Position numbers and translations under genes: made by a program. DNA of 64,000 nt from Zygnema cylindricum. Its lineage: Eukaryota; Streptophyta; Zygnematophyceae; Zygnematales; Zygnemataceae. Every line of letters begins with the position of its first letter. The stretch's first letter is position 1. Below, one piece after another: positions 1 through 11,690 of the stretch. The notes under the pieces are model-generated. The model was not told the DNA's origin. It made no database searches and worked only from the letters and a program-made list of their open reading frames with translations. Location: positions 80,067 through 144,066 of the forward strand of contig JBBHKE010000300.1 of assembly GCA_037447655.1 (NCBI GenBank), given 5' to 3'.

Positions 1-109
1 AACTTTTCCGCAAAAAAAAAAAAAAAATAATAATTAAAAATACAGAGAAAGAGAAAAAATAGTAAATCAAATCAAATCAAAGAAAAAAAAAAAAAAAAAA
101 TCCTCTCAC
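1..109 (-). other. Start of intron 1 of the acyl-activating enzyme gene
   Basis: Intronic sequence after the phase-0 donor at 109. It is poly(A)/poly(T)-rich and holds no coding sequence. Confidence 0.6.
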
Positions 110-340
110 CGTGTCCCCTTTCTTGATGCCACGTGTCACCAACGCACTCGCCAGCCGCCGACATCTGCCGTACGTTTCCTGCCACGTGTACTTTTTGTCC
201 ACGTGGACCAATGAGGTGCGAGTCGGATGTACGGAGGCCGCCCTCTCCAAAAAAATGAGCGGAGAGAGGGGAGACCAGTTCGCACGTGGGAGCACGTGAC
301 GTGACTGCACGTGCGTTACGTCACGAGGAGAAGAATCCAT
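110..340 (-). CDS. Acyl-activating enzyme (AMP-dependent acyl-CoA synthetase), first coding exon, partial
   Basis: This is the first coding exon of a gene that runs off the left edge. From the ATG at 338-340 it reads 77 codons and ends in a complete ACG codon at a GT donor (GTGAGA, reading down from 109), so the intron is phase 0. Residues of the type WSPLSPLIFLERAASV, then KYTWQETYGRCRRLASAL and RGIKKGDT, match the N-terminus of plant acyl-activating enzymes of the AAE1 / butyrate-CoA ligase group, which activate carboxylic acids with ATP and CoA. The AMP-binding and catalytic motifs lie in exons outside the window, so substrate and compartment cannot be told. The open frame extends upstream of this ATG through a Lys/Ile low-complexity stretch. 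I chose the inner ATG because family N-termini are short. The family call is firm; the exact member is not. Confidence 0.8.
130..313. promoter_or_regulatory. Cluster of six CACGTG (G-box) palindromes
   Basis: CACGTG occurs at 130-135, 183-188, 200-205, 283-288, 293-298 and 308-313, all inside the first coding exon of the acyl-activating enzyme gene. Near-matches (TACGTCACG at about 318, CCACGTAA at about 351) continue upstream. CACGTG is the core of G-box / ABRE-type sites bound by plant bZIP and bHLH factors. A regulatory role inside an exon is inference. Biased codon use or CACGTG being common locally are alternatives. Confidence 0.35.
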
Positions 341-482
341 GAGGATGGTGCCACGTAAGCGCGACGACGGTTTCTTTTTTGTTTTTTTTATTTTTGATCC
401 GTCTGTTATTATTATTATTATTATTAATTTTTTTTTTACTTTTTTTCTTGTTACTTTTTGTTTTTTTCGTGCGTCTCGATAA
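341..482. other. 5' flank of the acyl-activating enzyme gene
   Basis: Short upstream region with poly(T) runs and an ATT microsatellite (about 402-425). It ends where mobile element D2 begins. No TATA box could be chosen with confidence. Confidence 0.4.
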
Positions 483-2100
483 GGGTATTTTCGCATGTGC
501 TAAAGTTACAGATATTTTCTGTCGTTTTCCTCCATAACTTAGGAAAAAAACGAGAAAATCCGCGGCCGTACCAAAAAATAGAAATTACCACCGTACAAGT
601 TGCGTTACCCTGAAACTTTATACGTACAGTATTTTGTCGTCTAGCGCGATACAGTTTGTCGTTTATCGCTTTTTCGACCCACTTTCGCGTCCTTTCTACA
701 CATGTTCAAACTTTATATCAAATCACCTTGCGAGGTGATTTGATATAAAGTCCAATAAGGGTGAACCTCCATCAGGCGAAAAATGGGGTTGTTTACCGGA
801 AAAAGTACATTTTCGTACACATCCAGCTCATTGCCGTACAGTGCCGTACTATTTTTTTTTGCCAAAATGATTACTGTCGGCGCGTCAAGATTCTCCAAAC
901 TTTTGGGCGATAACATCAACCGTCCGATTATGACTTTTCGAAGCAAGAGGTCACGTCGTCCAGTGATTAATTAGTCTCCTCAGGAGGAGAGTGGCCAATC
1001 ACCGGACGTGTAAAACGTTTACGCGTGGAAAGGTGAAGTTCAAGCCATGCGTCTTCAGACAGGCGGAAATCAGATACGACAAAAACCGCAAAAAAAAATT
1101 GTTGAAGAATGTGTCGTGTCGTCAACCGGAATTTGTTGCGCCTGCTGTCTTCAAAGTTCCGATATGGTTCCGATATATAAAGTTCCGATATTTTTCCGAT
1201 ATATAAAGTTCCGATATATTTTGCAGGTGAAAGGGTTCCAGGGCGTGAAAGACGTATGCACAAAAGGCGGCCGCTTTGATTCACGTCAGAGGCGGACGCA
1301 GCAAGGTTTGAAATTAAAAACGTTAAATCGGAGCCATGGATTCAAAAGGACAGCTGGTACATCGATGAAACATGAACGTTCCAATGGTACATCAGTGTAC
1401 GTCTGTACATCCATCAATTTTCGACAGATATATAAAAGTATAAAACCGTTGAAACAACGACAAAGCGGCTGGTTGTACGGATATCTGTTTAGATATTTCG
1501 CTTTTGGAATCTTTGACGACGCTTGCCGTCAGAACAAAAATCTACGTGCATCCAATCGAAGGAAAGCACGTCCACGATTGACTCCTTGCAAACACAACCT
1601 GATGGAGAAGTGAACCGAATTTTACTGGCAGTAAACGTTTCCGTACGATTACTGTCGGCGCCTGATGGAGAAGCGGCCTAAGGTGAGCAAATAGGCAGAC
1701 ACTGTCGCACGTCTCTCAATTTTTTTACATTTTTTGTGCGCGGAGTACCAAAAAAAAAGCACACTGCACGTTTCCAGCCTGTGCGTAATGTTTTGCGTGC
1801 GCTGATTTCCGTACAAGGGCCGTCTCTCTCAAAAGCACGTGTCTTCACACATACGGCGTATGAAAAATATTGGCCACCTGTCGGCAAGTGAGAAGACGAA
1901 AAACGAAAACCGCAAATTCTGTGCGACAGCGAAAGGTATTTTAGGGTTTCGACACGTCGACAATGTGGCGTACGGACATTACAAAGTCACAAAAATTGTA
2001 CAGCGTGCGGACAAACGCCTCAAATTGAAGGCGAGTGGAAGTTTCGCCTCGTTTTATGCACCACTTCATCTGTCACAATTCTTTGTACACGTCTACGTAA
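483..2100 (-). mobile_element. D-family TIR element (copy D2), interrupted by B2
   Basis: It starts with GGGTATTTTCGCATGTG next to TAA (480-482), the inverted terminal repeat seen at the right end of D1 (52619-53583). From 483 to about 755 it follows the reverse complement of D1. It stops at element B2 (759-1678) and resumes after it, for example GTGCGCGGAGTACCAAAAA near 1737. The far end cannot be placed: similarity fades near element A1. Like D1 it has no transposase, so it is non-autonomous. Confidence 0.6.
759..1678 (+). mobile_element. B-family TIR element (copy B2) inserted in D2
   Basis: The left end GGGTGAACCTCCATCAGGCG and right end CGCCTGATGGAGAAGCGGCC are imperfect inverted repeats, flanked by TAA at 756-758 and 1679-1681. 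The 920-bp body has no transposase reading frame. It holds a short tandem repeat of a TTCCGATATATAAAG-like unit (about 1158-1220) and a CTCCTCAGGAGGAG palindrome near 976. A 3-bp TWA duplication suggests a PIF/Harbinger-type non-autonomous element; that assignment is inference. Confidence 0.7.
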
Positions 2101-2876
2101 GGGTGCGGCCCCATGTGGCTAAGTTCAGGTTTTATTTTGTCGTTTTTCTTTATAACTTAGCGTCGTACTGCTTAAGCTGCGACCGTACGAAGAAATCGCA
2201 AATTTGTATAGTACAATTTGCGTCATTCCTTAACTTACGATGTACGAAAATTTGTCGTCTTGCGTTTTTTCGACCCACTGTCACGTCATCGTCAAACTTA
2301 TCATAAAACACATCGGCAATGTGTTTTAAGCTAAGTAAAATCCATTTACACCAAAAGGAAAACAAATTTTCACGTGTGATTTTTTTTTTTAATTTTGACG
2401 AAAAAAAAAGTACAGAGCTGTTGGGTTTTGTCCGGTAATACCCTGTACGTTTTTTTTTTGCAAGGGTCTCGATGCTGCAGTGTCATTTCACGCAAAGTTG
2501 AAAAATCTGCGAAGGTGAAAAGTCTGCGAAGTCATGGCGGCCGGACAGGCGAGGTTTACGCAAAGGTATGTTGTACAGCCACGTGCTGCAAGGCTGTACG
2601 TCTACGATGTCACGCAGTGACATGTGACATACCAAATCGTTTCAAAAATTACGATGTGTCTTGCGACGCTTCAAAAATTTTCGAAAAAATACGGTGCGGC
2701 AAAAACAAATTGTACACGGTGACAGCCGTCACGGGTACTGTTGACGTATACAGTCGTCACAAACTTAAGTAACAATCTCGAGAGAATACATAGAGACACT
2801 TGAAATTCGGGTCTGTCGGATCCGCGCTAAAATCCAAAGTAAGTACGCTAAGTTACAACTACATGGGGCCCCACCC
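2101..2876 (+). mobile_element. A-family TIR element (copy A1)
   Basis: A 776-bp element with ends GGGTGCGGCCCCATGTGG and CATGGGGCCCCACCC, flanked by TAA at 2098-2100 and 2877-2879. It is closely related along its length to A3 (13459-14228). It encodes no recognisable protein. The sequence TGTACAGCCACGTGCTGCAAGG and the block of GACGT-rich subterminal motifs are shared by all A copies; both are non-coding. Confidence 0.8.
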
Positions 2877-2922
2877 TAAGTCATTTTTTTAAGTGACAAG
2901 TTATTTGCGTTTACATCCAAAT

Positions 2923-3749
2923 CATAGTTCAAAAGTAGGCTTTTTATGGTAGGCCTTTGGTTGGCGCACAAAACTTTGCACAAAACTCGCGCAACGTAGG
3001 CATATTGTATGTGTGTGCGTCGTGCACACTTTTGTACGAACGTCCGAATCTGACGTAAGATCAAAGTACAGCGCACGCCGCCGGACGAAATTTGTTAGCG
3101 AAGTGACACGGCGTAGGATGACATTCCGTGGGAAAAAATACCGGGAAAAAAAAAACGCGGACGGGCAACCAAACAAAATTTCGAAATAATTGCGATGGAG
3201 TTAAAATGAGCGCGGTGGAGAGCGGTGAGAGTGCGACGAGAGAAAGTACGGACAGTTCATAGCTTTTTCGGAAAGTTGTTTTGCAGCCACCAACGGGTTT
3301 GGTCCGTAGGTTTTGGTAATTTTTTTGGCAGTGTGGTATTTTTTATTTATCGTCCCATACTGCCTAATTGGTCAATTTGAGGCTTTATTTAGTGTGGCCC
3401 TCAAAATTGCAGACGCTAATATGACAGATTGTCCTTTCGTAAGTTGTGTTATGGGCTTTTCTTGTGATCTTTTTAAATCGCCTACTTTGATCAGCGACCG
3501 TCCGATCGTCCAAATCTGGCGGTTTGAATAAAAGGTTCTTTAAACTCACATAAATATTTTTTTTTGTCCGATTTTTTTTGAAAATTTAGACATGTCGTTT
3601 AATTCTCTATCGATCGATGTGCAACTCAACCCTGTTCCTATTTTATTTCATTTTGCGGCCAATACAATATGGGTCTTAAGGGCATATTGTATGTTTTGCG
3701 TACAATAGGCATATTGTATGGGCGTACGGTCACCTACTTTTGAACTATG
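2923..3749 (+). mobile_element. G-family TIR element (long copy G1)
   Basis: The ends CATAGTTCAAAAGTAGG and CCTACTTTTGAACTATG are inverted. The outer parts are similar to G2 (28521-28896), which has an exact 8-bp target duplication. G1 has about 450 bp of extra internal sequence (roughly 2965-3410), so it is either less deleted or carries an insertion. I see no clean flanking duplication here. hAT-like by comparison with G2. Confidence 0.6.
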
Positions 3750-4329
3750 ATATGAAACATAGACATGAATGGTTTGAACCATCCTAAGTTAGGGTATGTT
3801 TCCATGTACTTGTAAGAAAGCGAACTTACTTTGTATTTTAGCGCGGATCCGGCGTACCCGCTTTTCAAGTGTCCTTATGTGTAAGGGTATGTCCCCCCAT
3901 GTGCATAAGTAAGGGTTTTTTTCTATCGTTTTCTTGTAAAAATTAGCGCCGTACTCCCTAAGTTGCAACCGTACGAAGGAATCGCAAATTTGTAGAGTAC
4001 AATTTGCGTCATCCTTGAATTTAGGATGTATGAAAATTTGTCGCCTTGTGTTTTTCGTCCCACTTCCACGACAAAAAACGTCATCTTCAACCTTACGTTT
4101 AAAACACATTCGCGATGTGTTTTAAAACTAGGTATTTTCGATAAACAAATAGGAACATATATTCGCACATGCCGTAATTTTCGAAAATTTTCATACAATT
4201 TCCAAGGACAAAGAAAAGTACAAAATTCACTATGTTTTGTCAGATAGCGTTCGAATAAAAAGAAAAAAAAGGACACAATTTAATTGGTTTTTGTCCGTAT
4301 TGGTCCAGTACGGAATTATTTTTTGCAGG

Positions 4330-5325
4330 TGTTGACATTATTAGATTTTTATGGTATTTTCTAGGTCTAAATAGTTCAGTACAAATAGGAAAAGAAAAAG
4401 GCAGACATCCTCCTCTCTCTACCCACCATACTTGTTGTAGTCACTGAGGGATATAAAGGGTGGTTGAGCTATGGCTGTCCTAGCTCAACATGCAGGACTA
4501 AAGAGTGACTTATGTCACTCTCAACAAAAGGTTCAGTCCAGCAATACTCGAACCTCTAACCGGCAGAGCGCGGCGTAGCCGTTAGCTCTATCCAGTCTGT
4601 CGTAGAGGTCCGTTAGGATACATTAGGTTTGATAATTATTTAAACAGTGTTAAAACCATGAATTCGATTAACGGAATGACGAACAAAAAGACATAGAACC
4701 AAGTGTTATATAGTGCGAACATTATCTCGCACGAAACAAATGAATCGGACATTTGTTTCGACGGCAGACATTTAATCTCGGATTTAATCCGACGGCATAT
4801 ATCACTGCCGAGATCGCGGAATGGTCACTTTGGCGTTTATGGACGTGGCATGACTTGGCGCCACGTGGAGGGATAACATTTGGTCGCGGGAATTCCGAGG
4901 AACATAAGGACGAGTTAAAAGTGGACACGCGTCCACTCAATGGCCTTGCCGTACACAAGCCGTACAGAAAGTACATCGGTCGTTGTACCTTTCTATACCC
5001 TACAATTATTTGATTGGCTCGTACGTCAGTAGATAGGGGTTGTGGGAGGAGTTTAGGACTTAGAGAATTTGGTAGGTGGTGGCCCCTCTCCCTTTAAGAG
5101 TTTTTATAAACTTGGCATCTTTGCCACCCCATAACTAATCGCCTGGTTGGGCGTTTTCAGAGATTTTTTTTCCTACGGACTCATGGGAGTCCAGGTTCTA
5201 CAAGGGTGTAGTGAGATTGTCAACTTGTTTGTTTGGGCAGCAGTGGTTGCCATTGAAAGTGGATTAGTTAACAACTATCTAGAGGCTTTTTGAATTATGT
5301 AGTCTAATGGAGGACAAAGAATTTC
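4330..5325 (+). repeat. 5' terminal repeat of the copia element
   Basis: About 1 kb, close to identical to the right-hand repeat. Similarity runs from TGTTGA through TCTAATGGAGGACA near 5315. No canonical TGGTATCAGAGC primer site follows. TGGTTGCC at about 5246 could mark an earlier LTR boundary. Confidence 0.8.
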
Positions 5326-8300
5326 AAGTTATGGGCCCACCCTCTAGGATGCCCATTTTCAATGGATCACCGTTTATTTATTGGGAAGCCATGATGACAG
5401 GGGCTTTGTGTGAAAAACGGTAGTTGGGTATTGTTAATGGACAAGTGAAACGTCCACCTCAAGGAACCCCACCAGGGTTTGGTGGAATAACGTTTTATGT
5501 AGCAACATCTGTTGTTGTTGATGAGGCAGATGATGGGGACAGCAGTGTGACCGAAAAGGGGAAAGAAAAGGAGACACCTCTTACTCCTATTGCTCCTAAT
5601 CCCACGACACCCAGAGCAGCGATCGTGAAGACCGTGGAGATCGACACTCAATTGTGGGAAGACACCAACATGGCTGCCGAGAACTTCATTCTAAGACACC
5701 TCACTCAAGCTTTGGCAACTCCCCATCTTCACGTTTACAAGGCCAAGGAGTTGTGGGTGAGTTTAATTGAGATCTATAGAGCTGGTACGATTCAGGAGCT
5801 CCAGTTGGCAGAGCAAAAGTCGGGAAATTATACTTACAAAGGGGGAAAGATGTTAGACTACTGTAATGATTTTTCTTGTTTGTATATGGAGATGGAGAGT
5901 ATCGGATGGACAGGTACAATGAAAATGAAAGTTAACACTCTCATCATGAAGTTACCCGACGAGTATGAGAACATAGTGTACCGAGTACAAGAAATGACTT
6001 ATAGTTAATGGAAGTGGAATACAGTGGTCCGCATTATACTTGTGCATGAGAACACGATTGAGATCAGGAGAGGAGGAAAGAGCATTCAAGCTCTAGCCGT
6101 CGAAGGGGACAGGTGGAGACATGACTCGAAAAAGCCATACAAAGGAGAAAGAGTTCAGTCTGGAGGACCAAGGCCCCAAAAGAGCCTTTGTCATTTTTGC
6201 AAAAAGCCGAGACACTTTATCGCGGATTGTGTCAAGCTGTCAGAGCTTAGGCTCCAACAGAACTGTGGAGGGGGTTCTTCCGGAGGGAAGAAAAAAGCAC
6301 TTGTGGTCACAAAAAAGATAGGAGAAACCGAAAACGAGTCCTCTGAGGAGGATCAGGAGTTTCTTCTTGACCAGAGTCTGGAGGAGAAGGAGATCCCTCG
6401 GAGACAAAAGTGTGCCCCTAGAGCAATTCGGGAAGCTCCACAGGTCATCGACTCAGGTGCATCCATGCATATGTGTCGTGACAAGGACCTCTTCACTAAG
6501 CTAAGGAAAATCCCGACTGTAGAAATAGAGTATGGGGATGGGAGAGTGGTTACAACAGATCTAGTGGGATCATTAGATATGAAAGTCTTAGTGGAGGGTA
6601 AGACTTATATACTCACTTTCTCAGATGTGCTCTATATTCCTCAGCTGAGTAAAAATCTTGTCTCTTCATCTGTGTTTGATAACAAAGAGTTTGATACATT
6701 CACTATAAAGGGAGTCTTTACAGCTAAGTATGGGGATTGCAGATAAGGGTAGCCAAGGAATGTTTAGTCTTAACCTGAGTAATGAAAAGAAGAATGCTTA
6801 TTATGTTGGTGTCCCAAAGTTGATGATCTGGCATAAGCGGTTGGGGCATGTGCACGTTGATAGGTTGAGGGAAATGAAGAAGCTCGGTGTAGTAGTAGGC
6901 ATCCAGTTTAGTCGCAATGAAATGGTGGATGATTGTAGTGGTTGTGCCCAAGGTAAGGCTCACAGACTTCCTTTTCCTAAAGCCACCACATTTAGAGGGG
7001 AAAAGGTACTAAATTTGATACACTCATATATTTAGGGACCAGCAATGGTACCCTCAGTTGGGGGGGAAATGTATATGTTGACAATTACAGATGACTAGTC
7101 TAGGTACTCTAGAGTTTAGTTTCTAAAAACAAAGTGTGAAACACCAACTTACTTCAAAGAATATAAAGCCTGAAGTGAGAAGCTGTATGGAACCCCTGTT
7201 AAGAGAATAAGGAGTGATAATGGGGGAGAATACACCTCTAACCAGTTAGAAGAATACTTGAGAGATGAGGGAGTTCAGCACCAAAAAATTGTACCACATA
7301 ATCAAAAACAAAATAGGGTAGTTAAGAGGTTAAACGGAACACTAAGAGATAGTGTATGCAGTATGTTGGCTGACAAGAAAATAGGAAAGAGATTTTGGGC
7401 AAAAGCCATGAACTGTGCCAACTACATTAAGAATAGAGTCCTTACCTCAGCAGTCAAAGGTATAACACCTCATGAGAGATGGGTTGGAAGGAAACTAGAT
7501 ATCTCTCACCTTAAAGTATTCGGTAGCCAAGTTTACAGTCTAGATACGGATAAGAAAAACTAGAAACTTGATGCTAAGGGAAAACCTGGATATTTTGTGG
7601 GATATGATGAAGATGTCAAAGGATATAGAGTCTATGACTTAGCAAAGCAAGATATCATTCTGGTCAAACACCTAGTTGCCATGGATGAAAAAAAGTCAAT
7701 TGACCCCTTCAAATATACTAAGAAGATAAGAATCAGGTTTGAGTACGACACTGAGGAGAACTTTGTTTTTCCCGTAACGGACATGAGTGAGACAGTGATT
7801 GTAGGTTCAGGGGAGATCCAAGATATAAGAGAGTTACCAGATGCCTCACATATTCTCATGGACTTCGAGGTGACAGAAGAGGAGGAACCAGAATCATCTT
7901 TCATAGATAGAGAAGGGAATGAGACAGTAAGGAAAAACCCAAGACTTCCCTCTATTCCACCGTCAGAGTTTGAAGGGGGGCGAAGGAGCAGCAAAAGGAT
8001 ACAAGAGAAACAGGCTGCTCACCAGGTAACTAAGCTATCCTATCCAAATGAGCCTCAGTTATACTTGGAGGCAATGAATAGCCCAAAAAACGACAGATGG
8101 ATTAGAGCCATAAATGATAAGATGGCTTCGATCATGGAAGCAAATACTTGGGAGCTAACTGATTGTCCTCCAAACAGAAAACCTATTGGCTGTAAATGGG
8201 TATTTAAACTAAAATTGAACCCATATAATACCATTGAAAGATATAAGGCCCGCTTGGTAGCAAAGGGGTCCACTTAATGAAAGGGGATTGGCTTTGAGGA

Positions 8301-9590
8301 GACATTTGCTCCAATTGTTTGTTTCACATCAGTAAGGATTCTCCTAGTCTAGCAGCAGCGGAAGATATGGAAATCCATCAGATGGATATTAAAACAGCCT
8401 TCCTCAATGGTGAGTTAGAGGAAGAAATCTTTATGAGGCAACCAGAGGGGTTTGTGAAGGCTGGGGAAGAGAGCAAAGTCAGCAGATTCATAAAGTTCTT
8501 ACAAGGACTTAAGCAGGCTCCCCGACAGTGGGAGAAGAAACTAGATGGGTTTCTCACTGGTTTGGGATATATCCGTATCAGCTCAGACCATTCTATCTAT
8601 ATGTTTGAAGATGAGGATGGTGTGATCTTAAATGCAATTTATGTGGATGATCTACTAGTGTTAAGTAAGTCTTTGGAAAAGATCAATAAGTTAATGAAAG
8701 ATCTTAGAAACAGATTTGACATGAAAGATTTAGGGTAGGCAAGATATATTTTGGGAATTCAAATGGAAAGAGATAGGGGGAAAAGGATCATTATACTCAC
8801 TCATAAAGAAACAATAGGTAATATGCTTGAGAAATTACAGATAGAAAAGGCTAACAGTTGTACCACTCCCATGGACTTGAGATTAGTAAGTGATGGGAGT
8901 GAAGAAGGAGGAGTGATGATCTTAGATGATCAGATGAGTCCAGAGGAGAGAGAGTTTATGAAGTCTATCCCTTATAGACAAGTCGTAGGAAGTTTGATCT
9001 ATTTTATGAATTGTACCAGGCCGGACATAGCAACAACAGTTGGAGTACTCAGTAGGAGTCTTAATGAACCTACGAAGAGAGATAAGGAGGCAGCCAAGAG
9101 AATCATGAGATATCTCGTGGGAACTAGATAGTTATGGTTGTATTTGGGAGGGGAGCACACTGACATCACTACTTGGAGTGATGTCAGTTGTGGGGACCCA
9201 CCTATAAGAAGATGCACTCCTAGGTATGTGTTGTATGTGGGGGAAGGTGCTTGCTGTTGGAGCAGTAAGCAACAAAAGGTGGTTGCTCAGTCTAATATGG
9301 AGGTAGGGTACATGGCCTCTTATTCTGCTGTGTAAGAGTTGATGTGGGTCAAGTCCTTGTTGCAAGAACTGAGGTGTATGAAAAAAGGGGTGCATGACGT
9401 GTTTTGTGATAATCAAGCTACCATTGCAATTGCAGCTAATCCAAAACATCATTTCAAAGCTAAACATATGGGTATAAGGTTGAGTTTTGTGAGAGAAAAA
9501 GTTGAGAATAAGGTTATGAATCTTGTATATAAATCAAATGAGGAAATGGTGGCTGATATACTGACTAAACCAGTGCTTCTCCCAAGTTAA
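5309..9590 (+). pseudogene. Degenerate copia gag-pol
   Basis: In order: a gag segment with a zinc knuckle of CX2CX4HX4C form (about 6188-6229); protease core DSGAS (about 6450-6464); integrase zinc region WHKRLGH...CSGCAQGKAHRLPF (about 6827-6975) and the catalytic-domain piece RSDNGGEY (about 7214); reverse transcriptase with QMDIKTAFLNGELEEEIF and the YVDDL active site (about 8640); and RNase H ending ADILTKP (about 9555-9575). Stop codons interrupt the frame in gag, integrase (about 7033, 7096, 7561), reverse transcriptase (about 8275, 8736) and RNase H (about 9129, 9333). It cannot make a full polyprotein. Confidence 0.9.
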
Positions 9591-9647
9591 TATATTGTAG
9601 AGAAAAGTGTGGGCTAAAGTTAAACTAACACTAGAAAATAAGGGGAG

Positions 9648-10652
9648 TGTTGAAACTATTAGATTTTTATGGTATTTTCTAGGTCTAAATAGTTCAGTAC
9701 AAATAGGAAAAGAAAAAGGCAAATAGCTTACCTCCACCTCCTCTCTCTACCCACCATACTTATTCTAGTCACTGAGGGATATAAAGGGTGGTTGAGCCAT
9801 GGTTGTGTTAGCTCCACATGCAGGACTAAAGAGTGACTTATGTCACTCTCAACAAAAGGTTGAGTCCGGCAATACTCGAACCTCTAACCGGCAGAGCGCG
9901 GCGTAGCCATTAGCTCTATCCCGTCTGTCGTAGAAGTCCGTTAGGATACATTAGGTTTGATAATTATTTAAACAGTGTTAAGACCATGAATTCGATTAAC
10001 GGAATGATGAACGAAAAGACATAGAACCAAGTGTTATATAGTGCGGACATTATCTCGCACGAAACAAATGAATCGGACATTTGTTTCGACGGCCGACATT
10101 TAATCTCGGGTTTAATCCGATGGCGTATATCACTGCCGAGATCGCGGAATGGTCACTTGGCGTGTATGGACGTGGCATGACTTGGTGCCACGTGGAGGGA
10201 TAACATTTGGTCGCAGGAATTCCGTGGAACAAAAGGACGAGTTAAAAGTGGACACACGTCCACTCAATGGCCTTGCAGTACACAAACCGTACAGAAAGTA
10301 CATCGATCGTTGTACCTTTCTGTACCCTACAATTATTTGATTAGTTCGTACGTCAGTAGATAGGGGTTGTGGGAGGGGTTTAGGACTTACAGAATTTGGT
10401 ATGTAGTGACCTCTCTCCCTTTGAGAGTTTGTATAAACTTGGCATCTTTGCCACCTCCTAACTAATTGCCTGGTTAGGCGTTTTCAGATATTCTTTTTCC
10501 TTCGGACTCAGGGGAGTCGAGGTTGCACAGGGGTGTAGTGAGATTGTCAACTTGTTTGCTTGGGTAGCAGTGGTTGCCATTGAAAGTGGGTTAGTTAACA
10601 ACTATCTAGAGGCATCCTGATTTTTGTAGTCCAATGGAGGACACATAATTGC
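9648..10652 (+). repeat. 3' terminal repeat of the copia element
   Basis: It begins TGTTGAAACTATT after a purine tract (AAATAAGGGGAG). Similarity to the left repeat continues to within a few bases of the GCAGG duplication at 10653. It includes a copy of the sequence around the gag start (CCAATGGAGGACAC near 10630-10643). Confidence 0.8.
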
Positions 10653-11690
10653 GCAGGGGTCTTCTAATTCCGATGCCATCATTTCACGTCGACAAGTTAG
10701 GAGACGCAAAGGCAAAGCGCCTCGTGTTCAACCGTGAAACGGCACAGGCTGCAAGGTGGTACGTCTACAATGTCATGGTAAGACATGCGACGTCACTAGC
10801 AGTTCCAAAAAATATTGTGCGACCATAGATTGTAGAAGTTGACAACCGTCACAGGTACTGTCGACGTATACAATAGTCACAAACGTAAGTTACGATTTCG
10901 TCCTTACAGACATAGGGACACTTGAATACCGGGTCCAGCGGATCCGCGCTAAAATACAAAGTAAGTTCGCTAAGTTACAAGTACATGGGGACATACCCTC
11001 ATAACGTAATCGTAACTTACATTTGTGACGATTGTATACGTCGACGATACTTGTGACGGTTGTCAACATCTACAATCTGTGTTGTCGGACGTTATTTTTT
11101 GGAACTGGTTGTGTGACGTCGCATGTCTTACCGTGACATTGTAGACGTACCGCCTTCCAGCCTATGTCGTTTCACGGTTGAAGAAGTTGCGCTTTGCCTT
11201 CACGTCTCATGTCTGATCAACGTGAAATGGCATCGAAATTTCGAGACCCTTGCAAAAAAAAATCCGTACAGGACGAAAACGGACAAAACCAAACAAATTG
11301 TGTACTTTTCTTTGTCGTACTAAATGCAAACGGACAAAACATAGCGACTTCCGTACTTTCTTTTGTCTTTGAAAATCGTGTGATTTTTTTCGAAAATTAT
11401 AGCACGTGCGAATATGTGTTCCTATTTGTTTATATAAAATCCTTAGGTTTAAAACACATCGTGCATGTGTTTTAAAGATAAGGTTGAAGATGACGTTTTT
11501 TGTTGTCGAAGTGGGTCGAAAAACACAAGACGACAAATTTTCGTTCATCCTAAGTTCAAGGATGACGCAAATTGTACTCTACAAATTTGTGATTCCTTCG
11601 TACGGTTGGAACTTAGGCAGTACGGCGCTAAGTTTTACAGGAAAACAACATAAAAAAACCCTTAGTTATGCATATGGGGACATACCCTTA

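Larger units (their letters stand above)
4330..10652 (+). mobile_element. Ty1/copia LTR retrotransposon, degenerate
   Basis: A complete but inactive element with long terminal direct repeats starting TGTTGA (4330 and 9648). It is bracketed by a 5-bp duplication GCAGG (4325-4329 and 10653-10657), the size usual for copia. The internal region encodes gag, protease, integrase, reverse transcriptase and RNase H in copia order, broken by many stops. It lies inside A2, giving the relative age: copia is younger than A2, which is younger than the outer A copy. Confidence 0.9.
3885..10998 (+). mobile_element. A-family element A2, inserted in the outer copy and split by copia
   Basis: The left end GGGTATGTCCCCCCATG starts at 3885 after TAA. 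The right end ACATGGGGACATACCC finishes at 10998 followed by TCA, a duplication with one mismatch. Without the copia insertion (4330-10652) it is about 790 bp, the normal family length. Confidence 0.75.
3792..11687 (-). mobile_element. Outer A-family element (inverted), split by A2 and the copia element
   Basis: Two pieces of one inverted A-family element, 3792-3884 and 10999-11687, have a combined length of about 780 bp, the family's size. The ends GGGTATGTTTCCATG and CATATGGGGACATACCC are inverted repeats, flanked by TTA at 3789-3791 and 11688-11690. The two pieces join in register where A2 is inserted. The sequence CAAGTGTCC...TGTAA on the left continues as CGTAATCGTAACTTAC on the right, as in other copies. 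Confidence 0.75.

Noticed and set aside
1047-1613. 188-residue plus-strand frame
   Set aside because: Lies entirely in transposon B2 and spans its tandem repeat; no conserved motif.
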